A stretch of 8,194 nt of DNA from the NCBI GenBank assembly GCA_030625465.1, contig DAOUQS010000078.1:1-8194 (forward strand). Reading direction: 5' to 3'. This document shows, piece after piece, positions 5,443 to 8,194 of the stretch. The DNA is from Amylibacter sp. (lineage in GTDB: Bacteria > Pseudomonadota > Alphaproteobacteria > Rhodobacterales > Rhodobacteraceae). Every line of letters begins with the position of its first letter. The stretch's first letter is position 1. Under the pieces are notes generated by a model, which was not told the DNA's origin, ran no database searches, and worked only from the letters and a program-made list of their open reading frames with translations. A program made the translations under genes and the position numbers.

Positions 5443-6531
5443 ATGTCAGTAGACAAAAAACCAGTCAGCCTTATTACCATTGAACCTAAAGTTCTATCGA
5501 TCGACGCCATGGGCGGCGATCTTGGCGCTGCTGTTGTTGTCGCCGGCATGAATATCTTTTTCAAGCAAAATCAAGATGTTAAGTTCATAGTTCATGGCGA
5601 CGGTGCCGAACTGGAACAGCTTCTGTCAAAATACCCTGACCTGCCTAAACATTGCGAGGTTCGCCATTGTGACGAAGTTGTCGGGATGACGGACAAACCC
5701 AGCCATGTAATGCGCCACGGTAAAAATACCAGCATGTGGAGTTGCATAGACGCGGTACGCAACAAGCAGGCCGAGGTTGCAGTTTCTTGCGGAAACACCG
5801 GTGCGCTAATGGCCGTCTCGATGATCCGCCTGCGCAAGGCACCCGGTGTGAACCGGCCTGCCATTGCCATTCTGTGGCCTTCGGAAAACCCGCAAGGCCA
5901 CAATGTGATGCTGGATGTCGGGGCCGATATACGCGCCGAAGCCTCTGATCTTTTGCAATACGCTTTGATGGGTGCGTCATACGCCCGGAACGGATTGAAC
6001 GTGAAACGCCCAAGAATCGGTCTGCTGAATGTGGGCACCGAGGACCATAAAGGGCGGATCGAGCTGCAAGAAGCCAACGAACGCATCACCGAACAGGCGG
6101 AAAATGCAAATTTCGAATTTGTTGGATTCGTTGAAGGCGGCGATATTCCGTCCGACAGGGTCGATGTGATTGTCACAGATGGGTTCACCGGCAATGTGGC
6201 GCTGAAAACCGCCGAGGGCACGGCGACCTTTATGCGCGAATTGCTGCGCGATGCCTTTAAACAAACCCCGTTTTCCATGTTCGGCGCAATGCTGGCATAT
6301 GGCGCTCTGCGCCGGTTAAGCATGCGCATTGACCCGCGTCGGTCAAATGGCGGTGTTTTTCTTGGTTTGAACGGAACGGTCGTTAAATCCCACGGCGGGG
6401 CCGATGCAAGCGGCATCGCATCAGCAATAGATCTGGCCTATCAGCTGGCCAAAAACGGCTTTACCGCAAAGTTGGCGGCGCGTGTTGCCAATGGCTCCGG
6501 CATCGGCAATGATAACAATATAAAAGACTAA
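5443..6531 (+). CDS. plsX: Phosphate acyltransferase PlsX
   Basis: A 362-residue peripheral membrane enzyme that makes acyl-phosphate from acyl-ACP; PlsY then uses the product to acylate glycerol-3-phosphate, starting phospholipid synthesis. The signature LSIDAMGGD is at residues 18-26, followed by SHVMRHGKNTSM, SCGNTGALM, GVNRPAIA, MLDVGAD, IGLLNVGTEDHKG, VIVTDGFTGNVALKTAEG, LGLNGTVVKSHGGAD and a typical C-terminus. The ATG at 5443 is preferred over an in-frame TTG at 5437. About 17 residues precede the core fold compared with E. coli PlsX; such an extension is not unusual in alphaproteobacteria. The ribosome site is poor, so translation may depend on read-through from rpmF 23 bases upstream. 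It is followed 12 bases later by fabH. Confidence 0.97.
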   Translation: MSVDKKPVSLITIEPKVLSIDAMGGDLGAAVVVAGMNIFFKQNQDVKFIVHGDGAELEQLLSKYPDLPKHCEVRHCDEVVGMTDKPSHVMRHGKNTSMWSCIDAVRNKQAEVAVSCGNTGALMAVSMIRLRKAPGVNRPAIAILWPSENPQGHNVMLDVGADIRAEASDLLQYALMGASYARNGLNVKRPRIGLLNVGTEDHKGRIELQEANERITEQAENANFEFVGFVEGGDIPSDRVDVIVTDGFTGNVALKTAEGTATFMRELLRDAFKQTPFSMFGAMLAYGALRRLSMRIDPRRSNGGVFLGLNGTVVKSHGGADASGIASAIDLAYQLAKNGFTAKLAARVANGSGIGNDNNIKD

Positions 6532-6543
6532 AAAGGCAACCAC

Positions 6544-7521
6544 ATGAGCGTGATCCGAGCAGTTCCTATCGGCGTTGGCCACTACCTACCGAAACGCGTT
6601 GTCGAAAATGCCGAATTTGCAAAATGGCTTGATACCGATGACGAATGGATCCAGGCCCGTACGGGCATCCAGCGACGCCATTTCGCCGCCGACGGGGAAC
6701 TAACCTCCGATCTGGCCTATGAGGCGGCATGTGACGCGCTAAAAGACGCGGGCATCACCGCCACCGATATAGACGCCATCGTTCTGGCAACATCAACCCC
6801 GGACCAGACATTCCCGTCCACCGCAACAAAGTTGCAGGCAAAACTTGGCATGAATAGCGGCTTTGCCTTTGATCTACAGGCGGTTTGCGCCGGTTTTGCT
6901 TATGCCATGACCATGGCAAACTCCTTAATCGTTGCGGGACAGGCCAAACGTATTCTTGTGATCGGCGCCGAAACATTTTCCCGCATTATGGACTGGCAAG
7001 ACAGAACAACATGCGTTTTGTTCGGTGACGGCGCAGGTGCCGTAATACTGGAAGCCCAAACTGGCGACGGCACATCAGATGATCGTGGCATCTTGTCATG
7101 TGATCTGAATTCTGACGGCCGCTATAACGACATTTTATATGTGGACGGCGGCGTCTCCTCGACGCAAACCACAGGTGTTTTGAAAATGCAGGGCCGTGAA
7201 GTGTTCAAACACGCGGTGACAAAGCTGGCGTCATCCGGCGAAACCGCTTTGGAAAAAGCGGGCTTGACAGCCGACGATATCACTTGGGTTATTCCGCATC
7301 AGGCCAACTTGCGGATCATCAAAAATACCGCGCAAAAGATAGGCATTTCAATGGATCGCATTGTGGTAACGGTGCAAGATCACGGCAATACATCCGCCGC
7401 ATCGATTCCCCTAGCCCTGTCCGTGGCCAACAAAAAGGGGCAAATAAAACGCAACGACCTGCTTTTAACCGAAGCAATTGGTGGTGGATTGGCCTGGGGG
7501 GCCATTGTTTTGCGCTGGTAA
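6544..7521 (+). CDS. fabH: Beta-ketoacyl-ACP synthase III FabH
   Basis: A 325-residue thiolase-fold condensing enzyme that starts type II fatty-acid synthesis by joining an acyl-CoA, usually acetyl-CoA, to malonyl-ACP. The catalytic triad is complete: Cys115 in AVCAGF, His252 in PHQANLRI and Asn282 in HGNTSAAS. Other FabH signatures are DEWIQARTGIQRR (33-45), ATSTPDQTFPSTA (82-94), FGDGAGAVIL (160-169) and a C-terminal GGGLAWGAIVLRW. The length is typical. The ATG at 6544 has AAAGG (6532-6536) at good spacing just after the plsX stop, so plsX and fabH are almost certainly cotranscribed. Products of fabH elongation supply the acyl-ACP used by PlsX and by the hydroxyacyl pool of OlsB. Confidence 0.98.
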   Translation: MSVIRAVPIGVGHYLPKRVVENAEFAKWLDTDDEWIQARTGIQRRHFAADGELTSDLAYEAACDALKDAGITATDIDAIVLATSTPDQTFPSTATKLQAKLGMNSGFAFDLQAVCAGFAYAMTMANSLIVAGQAKRILVIGAETFSRIMDWQDRTTCVLFGDGAGAVILEAQTGDGTSDDRGILSCDLNSDGRYNDILYVDGGVSSTQTTGVLKMQGREVFKHAVTKLASSGETALEKAGLTADDITWVIPHQANLRIIKNTAQKIGISMDRIVVTVQDHGNTSAASIPLALSVANKKGQIKRNDLLLTEAIGGGLAWGAIVLRW

Positions 7522-7553
7522 CGGCCTAAACGCGAAATATTACACGTAACATA

Positions 7554-7581
7554 TTGACTCGCATTCCCGATTTTATCTAAT
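7554..7581 (+). promoter_or_regulatory. Candidate ihfA promoter
   Basis: TTGACT (7554-7559) and TCTAAT (7576-7581) are 16 bases apart, each matching the housekeeping consensus at 5 of 6 positions, the best promoter-like pair in the window. Transcription would start near 7588, about 22 bases before the ihfA ATG, with the ribosome site in between. It would let ihfA be expressed apart from plsX-fabH. Confidence 0.5.
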
Positions 7582-7609
7582 CTTTTCAGGATCAGGGGAG
7601 ATTTTCAAT

Positions 7610-7912
7610 ATGAGCGACAAGACTTTAACCAGAATGGACTTAGGCGAAGCAGTTTTCCGCGAGGTCGGTTTGTCCCGAAACGAATCATCAGACCTGGTTG
7701 AATCAGTTCTGGCGCATGTATCAGACGCTTTGGTCAGTGGCGAAAATGTAAAGGTTTCATCATTTGGCACATTCAGCCTGCGGGATAAAAAAGCCCGTAT
7801 CGGCCGTAATCCTAAAACCGGACAAGAAGTGCCGATCACACCACGCCGCGTTTTGACGTTCCGGCCATCACATCTGATGAAAGAACGTATATCGGTCGGC
7901 AATAAAAGCTAA
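7610..7912 (+). CDS. ihfA: Integration host factor subunit alpha
   Basis: A 100-residue DNA-bending protein of the HU/IHF family. IHF, a heterodimer with IhfB, bends DNA sharply at specific sites in replication, recombination and transcription. The N-terminal helices begin [18 protein letters not shown]; the beta body has [14 protein letters not shown] (47-60) and the arm [12 protein letters not shown] (65-76), with Pro68 the residue that intercalates between base pairs. The downstream [12 protein letters not shown] (76-87) favours IHF-alpha over HU. The ATG at 7610 has a strong ribosome site (GGGGAG, 7595-7600). The 88-base gap from fabH contains its own candidate promoter, and a merR-type gene follows 13 bases after its stop, the order common in Rhodobacterales. 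Confidence 0.96.
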   Translation: MSDKTLTRMDLGEAVFREVGLSRNESSDLVESVLAHVSDALVSGENVKVSSFGTFSLRDKKARIGRNPKTGQEVPITPRRVLTFRPSHLMKERISVGNKS

Positions 7913-7925
7913 ATAGGGTTATTTT

Positions 7926-8194
7926 ATGAACAAGTCACCTGATGCATTTCGCACAATTTCCGAGGTTGCCGAGTGGCTGGACACCCCTGCCCATGTGTTT
8001 CGCTTTTGGGAAAGCCGGTTTTCGCAGATAAAACCGGTTAAACGCGCGGGCGGCAGACGTTATTACCGCCCCACCGACATGCTTTTGCTGGGTGGCATCA
8101 AGAAATTGCTGCATGACGGCGGCATGACAATCAAAGGCGTTCAGAAAATATTGCGCGAAAAGGGTGTGAAACACGTCCAGTCCCTGTCGCAGCC
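7926..8194 (+). CDS. MerR-family transcriptional regulator, N-terminal part (partial)
   Basis: The first 89 codons of a MerR-type regulator; the frame stays open to the window edge, so the C-terminus is missing. The winged helix-turn-helix is clear: [21 protein letters not shown] (about 9-29), the wing with [17 protein letters not shown] (about 35-51), then helices [24 protein letters not shown] (about 52-75). The ATG at 7926 is preceded by an AGGG ribosome site. It lies 13 bases after ihfA and probably shares its transcript. This ihfA-linked MerR type is common in alphaproteobacteria. Its effector and targets are not known to me, and no metal-binding region can be judged because the C-terminal half is outside the window. 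Confidence 0.93.
   Translation, partial: MNKSPDAFRTISEVAEWLDTPAHVFRFWESRFSQIKPVKRAGGRRYYRPTDMLLLGGIKKLLHDGGMTIKGVQKILREKGVKHVQSLSQ

Noticed and set aside
5592..6416. Long minus-strand open frame opposite plsX
   Set aside because: It is entirely antisense to a well-conserved plsX; its translation is low-complexity, Ser/Arg/Pro-rich and resembles no family.
7536..7555. AATAT/ATATT inverted repeat near the ihfA -35
   Set aside because: The arms are only 5 bp and AT-rich, and an inner TTAC/GTAA repeat has a different axis, so there is no coherent operator.
1..8194. Mobile elements, CRISPR arrays, defence systems, tRNA or rRNA genes
   Set aside because: I looked on both strands and saw no such genes, repeats or insertion footprints; the window is core chromosomal.

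Overview
The window looks like ordinary chromosomal core DNA from an alphaproteobacterium, most likely Rhodobacterales or a close relative. The evidence is the gene order DUF177-rpmF-plsX-fabH-ihfA-merR, an AlkD-like gene directly after glmS, a stand-alone OlsB ornithine-lipid acyltransferase, and a lipoprotein family I associate with Rhodobacteraceae. Base composition is moderate (roughly half GC by eye) and even throughout. I see no transposase, integrase, tRNA, rRNA, CRISPR array or phage gene.

Left part (1-2687): the window opens inside glmS (C-terminal isomerase end). The glmS stop overlaps the start of an AlkD-like DNA alkylation repair gene (ATGA). Converging on that gene is a small lipoprotein gene on the minus strand. 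A 105-base divergent intergenic region separates the lipoprotein gene from moaA (molybdenum cofactor synthesis).

Middle part (2696-4397): olsB (minus, GTG start) converges with moaA and is divergent from msrB. A perfect 16-bp palindrome lies between olsB and msrB. msrB converges on bamE (minus), and the two stop codons share a CTAG. bamE is divergent from the next operon across 113 bases that hold three 10-bp tandem repeats and overlapping candidate promoters.

Right part (4511-8194): a plus-strand lipid/ribosome cluster. It runs DUF177 (YceD-like), ribosomal protein L32, plsX, fabH, ihfA with its own candidate promoter, and the start of a MerR-family regulator cut by the window edge. plsX and fabH feed phospholipid and fatty-acid synthesis. 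Together with olsB, bamE and the lipoprotein, much of the window concerns the cell envelope.

No new multi-gene system is evident. The points worth checking are local: the intergenic palindrome and tandem repeats, a possibly leaderless moaA, AlkD-like and MsrB proteins with altered active-site-region residues, and an uncharacterised lipoprotein. No intergenic gap exceeds about 150 bases. Functional calls rest on recognition of conserved motifs by eye; promoter and terminator calls are weak by nature.
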